A stretch of DNA of 64,000 bases from an uncultured Ruegeria sp. GTDB lineage: Bacteria > Pseudomonadota > Alphaproteobacteria > Rhodobacterales > Rhodobacteraceae. The position numbers and the translations under genes were made by a program. Positions 1 to 9,526 of the stretch are shown in pieces. The notes beneath the pieces are model-generated. The model searched no databases, had not been told where the DNA came from, and was given only the letters and a program-made list of their open reading frames with translations. Location of the stretch: assembly GCF_947497005.1 (NCBI RefSeq), contig NZ_CANMFF010000007.1:186001-250000 (forward strand), read 5' to 3'. Position 1 is the stretch's first letter; the number at the start of each line of letters is the position of its first letter.

Positions 1-18
1 GCACCGCGCGACAGTTGA

Positions 19-573
19 TCAGGCGCGACCTGCACTGGCGGATAACGTCAAAGGATCCACGCCCAACGTCGCCAACGCGGCTTCCCATTTTTCGTCATCA
101 GGCACGTCGAAAACCAGTTTCGACGTTGCTTCGGTGGTTAACCAGCCATTCATGGCAATTTCATCTTCAAGCTGACTGGGCCCCCAGCCGGAATAGCCCA
201 GCGTCAGCATCGAATTCAGTGGCCCGCTGCCCGAGGCGAGGTCTTCGAGCACATCCAGCGTCGCCGTCATTCTGAAATCCTCGGAAATATGCATCGAATG
301 CAGGTTGGCCTCATAATCGGCGCTGTGCAGGACGAATCCCCGCGACATCTCAACCGGGCCACCGAAATGCACAAGGCGCTCTCCGATTACCGGAATTCGA
401 CACGCAATATTCAGTTGTCCCAGTAAGGTTTTGATTCGCAGATCCGAAGGCTTGTTTATGATCAAACCCATGGCGCCGTCATCGCCATGGCTGCACATAT
501 ATACCACCGAATGGTCGAAACGCGGATCGCCCATGCCCGGCATGGCAATCAACAGTTTTCCGGTCAGGTCCAT
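19..573 (-). CDS. YqgE/AlgH family protein (UPF0301)
   Basis: A 184-residue protein of normal length for the YqgE/AlgH family. The N-terminus (MDLTGKLLIAMPGMGDPRF) and the segment GDDGAMGLIINKP match the family's conserved blocks. No signal peptide or membrane segment is seen, so it is probably cytoplasmic. The biochemical role of the family is not settled; AlgH in Pseudomonas was linked to alginate regulation. It is divergent from the DsbD-like gene, with about 145 bases between the two starts. An ATG ten bases further upstream is out of frame. Family assignment is firm; function is unknown. Confidence 0.9.
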   Translation of the reverse strand: MDLTGKLLIAMPGMGDPRFDHSVVYMCSHGDDGAMGLIINKPSDLRIKTLLGQLNIACRIPVIGERLVHFGGPVEMSRGFVLHSADYEANLHSMHISEDFRMTATLDVLEDLASGSGPLNSMLTLGYSGWGPSQLEDEIAMNGWLTTEATSKLVFDVPDDEKWEAALATLGVDPLTLSASAGRA

Positions 574-718
574 TGGCCGCCATCTCTTTCTCAGCTCATA
601 TCAACAATGGCCCTGCCGAACCTCTGTTTGCAAGAGAACAACGGATATTTCGACAGATTTCATCGCAGTGACCGTATCGTGACTTGGAATCCGCGCCAAC
701 GCCGCGCATTTATGGGGT

Positions 719-1531
719 ATGAAGATGTCGATGAAATCCACCGCTGTCGCCGCTCTCGCGTGTCTGAGTCTGTCCGTTCCAGTTGCCGCACAGGACTTGG
801 GCGACGTTGTTCATCTGGATGTTCTGGATGGTGGGCGGACCGCAAACGGCACCTACCTGACCGCTTTGAAACTCACGCTCAAGGATGGCTGGAAAACCTA
901 CTGGCGCGCACCCGGAGATGCCGGCATTCCGCCCGAATTCGACTGGAAGCAGTCCAGCAATGTCGGTCAGGTGGAAATCACCTGGCCTGCACCCGAAATT
1001 TTCGACCAGAATGGCCTGCAGTCGATCGGCTACCAAAACCAGCTGGTCCTGCCCATCGAAATTACTCCGCGCAACCCCGCCAAACCAGTCCGCCTGCAAG
1101 GCGAGATGGATCTGGGGGTCTGCAAGGATGTTTGCATACCGGAGCGCCTTGATTTTGACCACACGCTCGACGCAGGTGCAGACCGCAATCCTGCGATTGC
1201 TGCCGCGCTGGCACAACGACCCTATTCGGCACGCGAAGCACGCGTTACCAATGCCACCTGCAACCTGACGCCAACGAAAGATGGTATGCGGATTGAGGCT
1301 CGGGTGACGATGCCGTCGGCAGGAGGCCGTGAAGTCGCCGTGATCGAGCCCGGAAATCCCGTTCTCTGGGCCTCGCAACCCGTCTCTCAGAGGCAGGGAG
1401 ATACTTTGGTGGCCGAAGCCGAGATTATTAACGCGTCGGGCGCACCATTTGCACTGGACCGGTCCGAAATTCGGATCACTGTTCTGGGTGCCAATCACGC
1501 GGTCGATATTCAGGGTTGCAGCGCGGGCTGA
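719..1531 (+). CDS. Periplasmic DsbD-N/ScsB-like domain protein
   Basis: A 270-residue protein with a signal peptide (about residues 1-24, ending PVAA before QDLG), so it is exported. The body resembles the N-terminal domain of DsbD/ScsB thiol-disulfide reductases. It has the conserved GWKTYWRAPGDAG block (57-69) and a CX3C pair at C135 and C139 followed by IPE. The membrane and thioredoxin parts of full DsbD are absent, so it is a stand-alone domain. It probably takes part in periplasmic thiol exchange or copper stress, but the partner is not visible. The NUDIX gene follows after 4 bases. ATGs at 719 and 725 are both possible starts. Confidence 0.8.
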   Translation: MKMSMKSTAVAALACLSLSVPVAAQDLGDVVHLDVLDGGRTANGTYLTALKLTLKDGWKTYWRAPGDAGIPPEFDWKQSSNVGQVEITWPAPEIFDQNGLQSIGYQNQLVLPIEITPRNPAKPVRLQGEMDLGVCKDVCIPERLDFDHTLDAGADRNPAIAAALAQRPYSAREARVTNATCNLTPTKDGMRIEARVTMPSAGGREVAVIEPGNPVLWASQPVSQRQGDTLVAEAEIINASGAPFALDRSEIRITVLGANHAVDIQGCSAG

Positions 1532-1535
1532 ATGC

Positions 1536-1985
1536 ATGAGCCAATCCCCCAAGATCGGCGCTTTGGCGGTTGTTCTGCATCACGATCAGGTTCTTCTGGT
1601 TCAGCGCAGCAAACAGCCGGATAAAGGGCTTTGGGGATTCCCGGGTGGTCATGTGGAGTGGGGAGAAACCGTTTTGCAGGCGGCGCAACGCGAGTTGCTG
1701 GAAGAAACCTCGGTAATCGCGCATCCAGCGCACTACCTGAACAATCTGGATCTGCTTCGGCATGATGCCAAAGGCCACGTCGTGTCCCATTACCTGCTGG
1801 TCGGCGTCGCCTGCCACTTTCAGTCCGGTACGCCAAAGGCCGGCGACGACGCATTAGATGCCCGCTGGTTTCCCATTGAACAGATACGTCAGGGCGACCT
1901 GCCGATGAGCGCTCGGGTCATCGACCTCATGGAATACGCATTGCGCGCAGGTCAAACATCCGCTGATCTTGTGAGCCGCCCATAA
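1536..1985 (+). CDS. NUDIX hydrolase
   Basis: A 149-residue protein with a complete Nudix box: G38, E44, R52, E53, E56 and E57 in the spacing GX5EX7REUXEEX. It should hydrolyse a nucleoside diphosphate linked to another moiety, using Mg2+ bound by the box glutamates. The substrate cannot be read from sequence; the size fits ADP-ribose- or MutT-type members. ATG 1536 lies 5 bases after the upstream stop, so it is probably co-transcribed with the DsbD-like gene. Upstream in-frame starts lie inside that gene and were rejected. The 3' end overlaps the convergent RND permease by 34 bases. Confidence 0.88.
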   Translation: MSQSPKIGALAVVLHHDQVLLVQRSKQPDKGLWGFPGGHVEWGETVLQAAQRELLEETSVIAHPAHYLNNLDLLRHDAKGHVVSHYLLVGVACHFQSGTPKAGDDALDARWFPIEQIRQGDLPMSARVIDLMEYALRAGQTSADLVSRP

Positions 1986-4900
1986 AGCAACCCGGACAGC
2001 ACCACACTCAAGACCACGATCAAAATCGCACCGGCCAGAAACGCACCCAGCCCCATTTGTAGCACCGCAACCTCATCGCCCCCCGAATAGAGGCCCTGCA
2101 ACAAGCCTACGGGCGCGCCGGTTACGGCTGGCCAGATCATCGTCAGGCCAAACCAAACCGCCAATGCAGCTCCGGTTGCCGCCAACGCCCCCCGAACCAC
2201 ACGGTCGGGCGCGCGCGCGGCGCGGCGCATGGCTGTCATCGGACGCGCTACGTCATTGAGGATCGCCAACAGGGCAGGCACCAGGATCAGCACCAGCAAC
2301 ATTCCAAAGCCCAACCCGTAGACAAGCGTGATCACCGTCGGTTTCAGGAACTGCGCTTGTTGCGAGCCTTCGTACAGTAGCGGTGCAAGCCCAAGAACCG
2401 TGGTCAGTGTAGTCAGCATAACGGGCCGCAACCTGTCGGCCGTGCCTTCGATTACGGATGGTACAAGTCCGCGATCCTGCTGGTACGCGTCTATCGTGGT
2501 CACAAGGACAATCGAGTCGTTGATGATGATCCCGATCATACCCAGTAGCCCGACCACAGTGAACATGCTCAATGGCACGTTCCAGACATAGTGACCCCAA
2601 ATCGCCCCAACGAGGCCAAAGGGGATAATTGCCATGACCACAAGCGGTCGGGACCAGCTGGCAAACACCCATGCCAAAACCAGATAGATGCCAGTCAGAC
2701 ACAGGATCAGACCGGTGCGCGCCTCGGCCAGGAATTCGTTTTCCTGTTCGCTCAGACCTGACATGCGCCATTCGATCTGTCGTTCGGCGGCGATGTTGGG
2801 CAGAATCTCGTCTTGCATCGCTCGTTCGATCTCGGTCGCGCGTGCCGGGTCGTCCTCAGAGATGTCGCCATAGACCGAAACGACCCTCAGGCCGTTTTCC
2901 CGCCGAATCGTCGAGAAACCTGACTTGCGCTCAACCGAGACTATGTCAGCCAACGGAACATAAACCCCGTCTGGGGATCGCATAAGAGTGCGCTCAAGGA
3001 AATCTGCCGTCAGCTCACCTTCGGGCAGTTCCACACGAATCTCGGCGCTCCGTGGCCCGTCCGGGAATGTTGCCGCTTCGATCCCGTTCAGGCGATTGCG
3101 CAGGGCACGCCCCAGTGTTTCGATCCGGAAGCCCAGCGCCTGCCCCTGTGCGGTAAGGTCCAGAATGAACTCTTCCTTGTCATAGGCCAGATTGTCTTCA
3201 AGCGCAGAGACTTCAGGGAACTTGGATAGTGCAGTTTGCAGATCTTCCGACGCGGTCTTCAGAACATTTATGTCAGAACCATAAAACTGCACATCGATAG
3301 CATCGCCGCCCGGACCGGAACGCCAACCGCGGAAACTTATCACTTCGAGTTTGGGATGGCGCGGTACGAACTCCTGCAACTCGCCTACAAATTCGAAACT
3401 TGAATAGGGACGCAGGTCGGCGTCAATCAACTCGATCGATATACCCCCCAGCAAGGTGCCATCTTTACCATCTGCAGCGGCCAGTTGTCGGCCTGCGTTG
3501 CCGCCAACTTCGGCCAGGACATAGTCAATAGGATTGCGGCCATGACGTTCTTCGTATATCTGGCCCAGCTCGTTAGCCGCTTCCTGCAGGATGCGCATCA
3601 TTTCAAGCGTATCTGACCGCACCGAGCCTTCGCGCATGATAAAGCCGCCGGTCACCGAACTGCGTTCGGGTGCGTTGAAAAAGCGCCAGTTGACGTCACC
3701 GCGAATGAACAGCGCGATCTGGCTGGCCAATACAGCTATCATCAGGGCAACGACCACGTAGCGGGCCCAAATAACCCAGGCGATAAGTCGGCGAAACAGG
3801 TGATCCCGGACCCATCGGAAACCCCGATTGACGACCCGGTTAGGCAAGTCGTACCAGTGCTCCTTCGCCGAATGCGCAATGGCGTGCGCCATGTGATTTG
3901 GAAGGATCAGGAAGCATTCGATCAGCGACGCAATCAAAACCGCGATCACCGTAAATGGAATATCGCGGATCAACTCTCCAAAACGCCCGCCCACCAGCGT
4001 CAGGCCGAAGAACGCGATTACCGTCGTCACAGTTGCGGCCAGAACCGGCATCGCCATACGCCGGGCTGCACGTTCAGCGGCTACCACGGGTGGCTCGCCC
4101 AAGCGCCGAGCGCGAAAATCCGCATGTTCGCCCACCACAATCGCATCATCTACAACGATGCCCAATGTGATGATCAGGCCAAACAGCGAGACCATGTTCA
4201 GCGACAGCCCTCCCAGATACATCAGCGCAATCGCCGCCGACATCGCCACCGGGATACCCGCCGCAACCCAGAAAGCGATGCGCGCGTTAAGGAAGAGGAA
4301 CAACAGGCAGACAACAAGGCCAAGGCCCATCAACCCGTTGTCTACAAGGATGTTCAAGCGGTCGGTAATGGCTTGCGCCCGGGTCCGAATCAACTCGACC
4401 TTTACACCCTCGGGCAAACTGGCCTGCATTTCGCGGGCAACATCTTCGACCGTGTGCTGGATGTCTATCGCATCGCCAAGATTTGACCGGTCCACCCTTA
4501 TGGACATGGCCGGGTGGTCACCAACAAAGTAACTGCGGTGTCGCGTAACCCCTTCGACGCGGATAATTGCTATATCACCGACCTTCAGTTTCGAACCATC
4601 AGCGTTTGTCCGCAGCGCAATGCCTTCGATTTGTTCGGGGGTGCGTTTTTCAATCCCAGCCCGGATACGCGCGCCCGCTCCTTCAACTTCACCCGCAGGA
4701 TCGGTGTTCACTTCGGCTCCAATCGCTGCCGCGATCTCTGCCATGGTAATGTCATTTGCAATCAGCTGCGCCGTGGTGACCTCGACAATGATCTGCGGTG
4801 CTGCAATGCCCCGGATCGTCGTACGGGTTACACCGGCAGTGAATAGACGGTTGATAAGCTCGTCCGTCATCTTCGCAAGCTGGTTGGTATCGGTGGGGCC

Positions 4901-5353
4901 GCTGAGGACAACATCCGTCACCCGATCCCGCCACGCGCCACGTTTGATTTCAGGTTCTTCGGATCCTTCCGGCAGATCCGTTACACCGTCTACGGCGGTC
5001 CGGACCTCTTCGACCGCGCGAGACATATCCCAATTGGGCTCAAATTCCAGTCGGATACGTGTCCAACTCGGGTGCGAGCTGGCCTCGGTACTGGTCACCC
5101 CTTCAACGGCCAGCAGTGCTGGTTCCAGCAACTGCACGATACCGGCATCCATGTCCTCTGGACCGGCGCCTACCCATGTGACGGATACATCCACGCGTTC
5201 CAGAACAACGTCCGGAAAAAACTGTGCCCGCATGTTCGGGATTGCAGCTGCGCCCAGAACCAACATCACAAGCAGCAACAGATTGGCAACTGTCTTGTGC
5301 CGGGTGAAGTAACTGAGAAGGCCGCCCGCTGCGCCAGGTATCTCGCGCATCAT
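1952..5353 (-). CDS. RND efflux transporter permease (AcrB/HAE family)
   Basis: An 1133-residue inner-membrane proton antiporter, a little longer than AcrB (about 1050). It has the RND plan: a first membrane helix after RHKTVANLLLLVMLVL, two large periplasmic loops and two helix bundles. The proton-relay TM4 motif GIVVDDAIVVGEHAD carries the paired aspartates, and the second half has the matching IGIIINDSIVLVTT. The family exports drugs, detergents or metabolites together with an adaptor and an outer-membrane channel. The adaptor lies 5 bases upstream; no outer-membrane factor is in the window. The C-terminus adds a hydrophobic extension after about residue 1040. Confidence 0.93.
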   Translation of the reverse strand: MMREIPGAAGGLLSYFTRHKTVANLLLLVMLVLGAAAIPNMRAQFFPDVVLERVDVSVTWVGAGPEDMDAGIVQLLEPALLAVEGVTSTEASSHPSWTRIRLEFEPNWDMSRAVEEVRTAVDGVTDLPEGSEEPEIKRGAWRDRVTDVVLSGPTDTNQLAKMTDELINRLFTAGVTRTTIRGIAAPQIIVEVTTAQLIANDITMAEIAAAIGAEVNTDPAGEVEGAGARIRAGIEKRTPEQIEGIALRTNADGSKLKVGDIAIIRVEGVTRHRSYFVGDHPAMSIRVDRSNLGDAIDIQHTVEDVAREMQASLPEGVKVELIRTRAQAITDRLNILVDNGLMGLGLVVCLLFLFLNARIAFWVAAGIPVAMSAAIALMYLGGLSLNMVSLFGLIITLGIVVDDAIVVGEHADFRARRLGEPPVVAAERAARRMAMPVLAATVTTVIAFFGLTLVGGRFGELIRDIPFTVIAVLIASLIECFLILPNHMAHAIAHSAKEHWYDLPNRVVNRGFRWVRDHLFRRLIAWVIWARYVVVALMIAVLASQIALFIRGDVNWRFFNAPERSSVTGGFIMREGSVRSDTLEMMRILQEAANELGQIYEERHGRNPIDYVLAEVGGNAGRQLAAADGKDGTLLGGISIELIDADLRPYSSFEFVGELQEFVPRHPKLEVISFRGWRSGPGGDAIDVQFYGSDINVLKTASEDLQTALSKFPEVSALEDNLAYDKEEFILDLTAQGQALGFRIETLGRALRNRLNGIEAATFPDGPRSAEIRVELPEGELTADFLERTLMRSPDGVYVPLADIVSVERKSGFSTIRRENGLRVVSVYGDISEDDPARATEIERAMQDEILPNIAAERQIEWRMSGLSEQENEFLAEARTGLILCLTGIYLVLAWVFASWSRPLVVMAIIPFGLVGAIWGHYVWNVPLSMFTVVGLLGMIGIIINDSIVLVTTIDAYQQDRGLVPSVIEGTADRLRPVMLTTLTTVLGLAPLLYEGSQQAQFLKPTVITLVYGLGFGMLLVLILVPALLAILNDVARPMTAMRRAARAPDRVVRGALAATGAALAVWFGLTMIWPAVTGAPVGLLQGLYSGGDEVAVLQMGLGAFLAGAILIVVLSVVLSGLLYGRLTRSADV

Positions 5354-5358
5354 AGCGC

Positions 5359-6810
5359 TCAGCCCCCTGCTCTGGTTTCAATACGGCGCACCAGAGCTGT
5401 TGGTACGCGCGCCTCTTGCAATTGACCTAAAACCTGCGTTTTTTCAGTCTGCGGCATGGCTTCATTTGCTTCGACCCGAGCTACAAGCTCGGCACGTTTT
5501 GCGTCTGACAGCTCTACCATGCCAGGGTCGGCTCCGGCCTCGAGCCTCTGTGGGCGTACCCGAACGCCCGAGCCAAGCAGCGGCGTGCGTCCGATGACTA
5601 CTTCACGCCCTTCCAGCCCGTCGCCGCGCAGCAAAACCTCATCGCCCTGCCTGCGGATCAACTGCACTGGCAGGCTTTCCAGGCGGTCATCCGGACCAAG
5701 CACCAAAACCGTCCCCGATGCGTCCAAAGCCGAGGACGGAAAACGAAATACACTGGCAAGCGGCTGTTCCTGAACAGAAACCGTGACAAAGTCCCCAGGT
5801 TTGAATCCCGATGCTTCTTGCAGGCGAGCATAGATCAGGCGCCCGGTTTGACCCTCACCCGCAGACCCGCTGTCGCGGCTGATATGGCCCGTCGCAGTCA
5901 GATCGGTGCCGGTCACCTCAAGCGATATCGTAACCGGCGCATTGATCAGCTTATCGGTCGCATCCAGCAAGCGCACATATTGCGCCGTTGACACGCGGAA
6001 CGCCACCTCTAGGTCGTTGGGGTCAACAAGTTCGGCCAGCTTTTCATTCGCTGACACCAGTCGCCCTTCCACAAGCGTCACATCGGTCAAGGTGCCACCG
6101 AAACCGGCACGTACCGTCATATCGTCAAGGTCGCGTTCCGCCGCTTCCAGTGCGATCATCGCCCGGGCTTGCAATGTCGATGCCTGATCTACACGTGATT
6201 CCGCCTGCGCAAGTGCGATACGACGCGCCAGAACGGCCTGTTGCGCCGAGGCAGCCGCCAATTCGGCCTCTTCCACGCTGGCTGCCGCTCCCACCCCTCG
6301 GGATTCCAGGTCGCGTTGCCGCTGTAGCGCTCGCTCCCGCAAATCCGCCTGCGCTTCGGCAGATTTCAATTCGTCTTGCGCCAGCAGCAATGACCGTTCG
6401 GCATCCCGTTCTTCGAATTGCGCGTCCAGAAGATCGGATTTGGCCCGATCCAGTGCGGATTGGGCATCTGCCGGATCCAGCTCGACCAAAACCTCGTCGG
6501 CCGTTACCGTTCCACCATCTTCGAAATCTTCCGCCAACGCGATAACACGGCCACCCAATGCCGCGCGCAATTCCAGCCTGCGGCGGCTCTGGATCTCTCC
6601 GAAGGCTTCGAGATAAGGAATGACGGTTTCAGCCTCAGCCGGACGAACCGCTACCGCGAAAATCCTTTCGCGCGCAGGCGGCGAGGCATCCTCGCGCGTC
6701 AGAACCTCTTGTACCGCACCGACGATGGTCTGAGCGGCAACAAACAACAAAGCCAGCGTCATGAACGCCAGAAAGACACCGACAAGGCTTTGCCGCAGAA
6801 ATCGCATCAA
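5359..6810 (-). CDS. RND efflux periplasmic adaptor subunit (HlyD/MFP family)
   Basis: A 483-residue membrane-fusion protein. A single N-terminal membrane anchor (about 8-30) is followed by a lipoyl-like half (SRRRLELRAALGGRVIALAEDF), a long coiled-coil hairpin rich in Ala/Glu/Gln/Arg (about 115-220), the second lipoyl half (VRAGFGGTLTDVTLVEGRLVS) and a beta-barrel domain. It should link the RND permease to an outer-membrane channel. The permease starts 5 bases after this stop, so the two form one transcription unit. The start is an ATG doublet (6810 or 6807). Substrate is unknown. Confidence 0.92.
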   Translation of the reverse strand: MMRFLRQSLVGVFLAFMTLALLFVAAQTIVGAVQEVLTREDASPPARERIFAVAVRPAEAETVIPYLEAFGEIQSRRRLELRAALGGRVIALAEDFEDGGTVTADEVLVELDPADAQSALDRAKSDLLDAQFEERDAERSLLLAQDELKSAEAQADLRERALQRQRDLESRGVGAAASVEEAELAAASAQQAVLARRIALAQAESRVDQASTLQARAMIALEAAERDLDDMTVRAGFGGTLTDVTLVEGRLVSANEKLAELVDPNDLEVAFRVSTAQYVRLLDATDKLINAPVTISLEVTGTDLTATGHISRDSGSAGEGQTGRLIYARLQEASGFKPGDFVTVSVQEQPLASVFRFPSSALDASGTVLVLGPDDRLESLPVQLIRRQGDEVLLRGDGLEGREVVIGRTPLLGSGVRVRPQRLEAGADPGMVELSDAKRAELVARVEANEAMPQTEKTQVLGQLQEARVPTALVRRIETRAGG

Positions 6811-6913
6811 TCAGTTACCCCGGTTGCACCAAGCTGCCGTCAACAACATGTAGCTGGATCATGAATTATGCCAAGCCACAAAGCGGTTATACGGATTTGA
6901 ACGTACGACCAGT

Positions 6914-7456
6914 CTACTTCCGTCGCAGATGTTCGTCCAATCTGGGCATTATTTCCACAAAATTGCAGGGGCGATGCCTGTAATCGAACTGTTTTTTCAA
7001 AATTCCATCCCACGCATCCTTGCAAGCCCCCGGACTGCCGGGCAACGCAAACAGGTATGTCCCGCCCGCTACGCCACCCGTCGCACGAGACTGCACGGCG
7101 GAGGTGCCAATTTTTTCCATTGAGATGATGGTAAAGACGGTGCCAAAGGCGTCGATCTCTTTCTCGTAGACGTCCCGATGGGCTTCGACGGTCACGTCAC
7201 GCCCGGTCAGGCCGGTTCCGCCAGTCGAGATCACGACATCGATCTGATCGTCTGTCACCCATGTACGCAGTTGATCGGCAATCTGATCGCGTTCGTCCCG
7301 AATGATCTTGCGATCAGCCACTACGTGGCCCGCCTTTTCGATCCGGTCCACCAGTGTCTGACCCGAGCGATCTTCGTCTATCGCTCTGGTGTCAGAAACG
7401 GTCAGAACGGCAATTCTGACCGGGATGAACTCCATGGTTTCGTCAATGCGTGACAT
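6914..7456 (-). CDS. moaB: Molybdenum cofactor biosynthesis protein B
   Basis: A 180-residue MogA/MoaB-fold protein. The molybdopterin-binding signature TGGTGLTGRDVT is intact, and a second conserved block, FALPGSPGACKDAWDGIL, lies near the C-terminus. These proteins adenylylate molybdopterin before molybdenum insertion, or are close homologues of MogA. It is the last gene of a minus-strand run (UDG, phosphoesterase, LysE, moaB), with 6 bases after the LysE stop. moaD and moaE occur at 43-44 kb, so cofactor genes are spread over the region. MoaB versus MogA cannot be separated with certainty; length and context favour MoaB. Confidence 0.9.
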   Translation of the reverse strand: MSRIDETMEFIPVRIAVLTVSDTRAIDEDRSGQTLVDRIEKAGHVVADRKIIRDERDQIADQLRTWVTDDQIDVVISTGGTGLTGRDVTVEAHRDVYEKEIDAFGTVFTIISMEKIGTSAVQSRATGGVAGGTYLFALPGSPGACKDAWDGILKKQFDYRHRPCNFVEIMPRLDEHLRRK

Positions 7457-7462
7457 CTGGCG

Positions 7463-8083
7463 TCAGGCCCTTTCCATCATGACAAGCCGGATCGCGAGGA
7501 CAGAAAAAATTCCACCCGTAATCCAACCAAGAATACGTGAGGCGCGCGGATTACCGATCAGCACTTTGCCCGCGCCGCCAGCGAAAATACCGACCAACCC
7601 ATTCACCAAAAACCCGCCAAACGCGATGATCAGTCCAAAGATCAGAAACTGCAGCAGGACCGAGCCCGCGGTCGGGTCGACGAATTGTGGTATGAAAGCC
7701 AGAACAAACAGAATGACCTTTGGGTTGGTCAGGTTGACCAATATTCCGTCTCGAAAGGCCATACGTGTCGACCGCATAGGTGTGTCACCGGTTGTGGGGT
7801 CGTTTCGAAAAGCGCCCCACGCCAGATACATCAGGTAAGCTGCACCCATCCAGCGGATCACTTCAAAAAGCCAGGGCAGCGCCGAAACCGCGGCCCCCAG
7901 CCCCAGACCGGCCAACAGGACATGGATCATGGAGCCCAAAGACACCCCGGCACTTGCCGAAACAGAAGGCCAGGCACCCGACCGCAGACCTTGACCGAAG
8001 CAGAACATCATATCGGCACCGGGTGTCAGGTTCAGCGCCAACGCCGCTGGAACAAAAACCAGCAAGGTCTGGAGTTCGATCAC
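7463..8083 (-). CDS. LysE family translocator
   Basis: A 206-residue integral membrane protein with about six hydrophobic segments. The N-terminal LysE/RhtB block is LALNLTPGADMMFCFGQGLRSG, and a second block is FRDGILVNLTNPKVILFVLAFIPQFV. The family exports amino acids or homoserine-lactone-like compounds across the inner membrane. The start overlaps the stop of the phosphoesterase gene by 4 bases, suggesting translational coupling. The substrate is unknown and its neighbours do not reveal it. Confidence 0.9.
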   Translation of the reverse strand: MIELQTLLVFVPAALALNLTPGADMMFCFGQGLRSGAWPSVSASAGVSLGSMIHVLLAGLGLGAAVSALPWLFEVIRWMGAAYLMYLAWGAFRNDPTTGDTPMRSTRMAFRDGILVNLTNPKVILFVLAFIPQFVDPTAGSVLLQFLIFGLIIAFGGFLVNGLVGIFAGGAGKVLIGNPRASRILGWITGGIFSVLAIRLVMMERA

Positions 8084-8679
8084 GTATCTACCTCAAACCA
8101 ACTCGGCGTCGGGCCAAGATTGGCCAAATGTGTCCGGCCCAATGACCCGCGATAGCCCCAGCTTTCATGGACATGTCCATAGAATGCAAATCCGGGTTGA
8201 AGTCGTTCGATCGCATCGCGCACGGCGGTCGATCCGACCGACAGACCTTGCGATGTCTGATCCCCGTACCCTTTGGGCGGCGAATGAACGATCAGGATGT
8301 CAGCCGCGTCACACCGGTCGAACATCTCGGCGGCATCACCCTCGGTCAGGTCGCAGGACCAGTCGCCAAACGGAGTAGGCGGGACACCATAGCCGAGGCC
8401 AAACAAACGCAACCCGTCCACACTCATGCCGGCCCCGTGCAGAACGTGCACGCCTTCGGGTACGGCGTCAGCCAGCTCCCCTGCGCTTTCGGCATTTCCG
8501 GGGATCAGAACCAACGGTGCTGAAATGCCTGAAAGCATCTGCATCGCCTCATCCAGACCTTGACGCATGTTGCAATAGTCTCCGGCGCCGATGACCAGAT
8601 CAGCCTGGGCGCTGGCAGCAACCAGATCTGCTGCGCGGTTGCGCGCCATGTGCAGATCGGAGAATGCCAGAACCTTCAT
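8080..8679 (-). CDS. Calcineurin-like metallophosphoesterase
   Basis: A 199-residue metallophosphoesterase. All five metal-site blocks are present in order: FSDLH at 6-10, GAGDYC, IPGNAES, VHSPPKG and FYGHVHE. A soluble phosphodiesterase or phosphatase using two divalent metals is expected; the natural substrate is unknown. ATG 8679 was chosen because its ATGA overlaps the stop of the uracil-DNA glycosylase gene. An upstream in-frame extension would run deep into that gene in another frame. It belongs to the UDG-phosphoesterase-LysE-moaB operon. Confidence 0.88.
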   Translation of the reverse strand: MKVLAFSDLHMARNRAADLVAASAQADLVIGAGDYCNMRQGLDEAMQMLSGISAPLVLIPGNAESAGELADAVPEGVHVLHGAGMSVDGLRLFGLGYGVPPTPFGDWSCDLTEGDAAEMFDRCDAADILIVHSPPKGYGDQTSQGLSVGSTAVRDAIERLQPGFAFYGHVHESWGYRGSLGRTHLANLGPTPSWFEVDT

Positions 8680-9443
8680 GTGGCACCTCTCAACCGAGCT
8701 TTCAATTCCAGCAAATCCGCCCAGGCCTGCCGTTTCATCTGTGGCTGGCGCAACAGGTAAGCCGGATGGAACATCGGGATCACAGGCAGGTCCATCGCCT
8801 GATCCCAATTGCCGCGCAGGCGGGTGATGCCACGTTTCCCCAGCACCGCCTGACAGCTGATATTGCCCATCACAACCAGAACCTTGGGCTTGGCCAGCGC
8901 CACATGGCGTTCGAGGAAGGGCTTCAACATGCCGATCTCTTCGGGCTTGGGGTCCCGGTTCTGCGGGGGCCGCCACGGCAGCACATTGGTGATATAGACG
9001 TTTTCACGACGATCCAGATCAATCGCCGCCAGCATCCGATCCAGCAATTGACCGGCCCGGCCAACAAAGGGCTTGCCTTCGCGGTCTTCGTCGCGTCCCG
9101 GGGCCTCGCCAATGATCATCACACGTGAACCAGGGGTGCCATCGGCAAAGACCAACTGCCGCGCCCCGCGTTTGAGCTCACAGTGATCGAAAACCTCCAT
9201 CGCGGCGCGCAACTGATCCAGCGATTTCGCCCCCTGCGCTGCCGACCCGGCAATTGCCACGGGGTCTACATCCTTGAGCTTCGCTGAGGCTGCGGAAGGC
9301 GCTTCTGCCGTCTTGGGTTTTGGCGAGGTATCCGGCAAAGCATACCGATCAACTGGCGCATCCCCGATTGCCTCGGTCGCGCCCAATTCGATCTGCCATT
9401 CCAGCAGCGCTCGCGCAGAGTAATAGTCCAAGCCCGATTCCAT
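8676..9443 (-). CDS. Uracil-DNA glycosylase (family 4-like, lacking Fe-S ligands)
   Basis: A 255-residue base-excision repair enzyme of the UDG superfamily. It has motif 1 GEAPGRDEDREGKPFVGRAG (112-131), the WRPPQNRDPKPEE block (157-169) and the motif HPAYLLRQP near the C-terminus. The first 80 residues are a variable, probably flexible leader. Classical family-4 enzymes hold a 4Fe-4S cluster with four cysteines; here only C88 (DHCELK) is at an expected place. Tryptophan W157 replaces the cysteine of the usual CRPPGNR block. It is therefore likely an Fe-S-free variant, as described for a Bradyrhizobium UDG class. First gene of a four-gene minus-strand operon. Confidence 0.87.
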   Translation of the reverse strand: MESGLDYYSARALLEWQIELGATEAIGDAPVDRYALPDTSPKPKTAEAPSAASAKLKDVDPVAIAGSAAQGAKSLDQLRAAMEVFDHCELKRGARQLVFADGTPGSRVMIIGEAPGRDEDREGKPFVGRAGQLLDRMLAAIDLDRRENVYITNVLPWRPPQNRDPKPEEIGMLKPFLERHVALAKPKVLVVMGNISCQAVLGKRGITRLRGNWDQAMDLPVIPMFHPAYLLRQPQMKRQAWADLLELKARLRGAT

Positions 9444-9526
9444 ACGGATAATTTACCTGTCTGAGGGCTGAGGGAAAGCGAATAGGGCTTGATCGGTCGC
9501 TCTGTCGCGCCGACCATCGGGGCGCG

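Noticed and set aside
6811..6913. tRNA-like bases (GGATTTGAAC) between the adaptor and moaB genes
   Set aside because: No cloverleaf stems can be formed around them; no tRNA is seen anywhere in the window.
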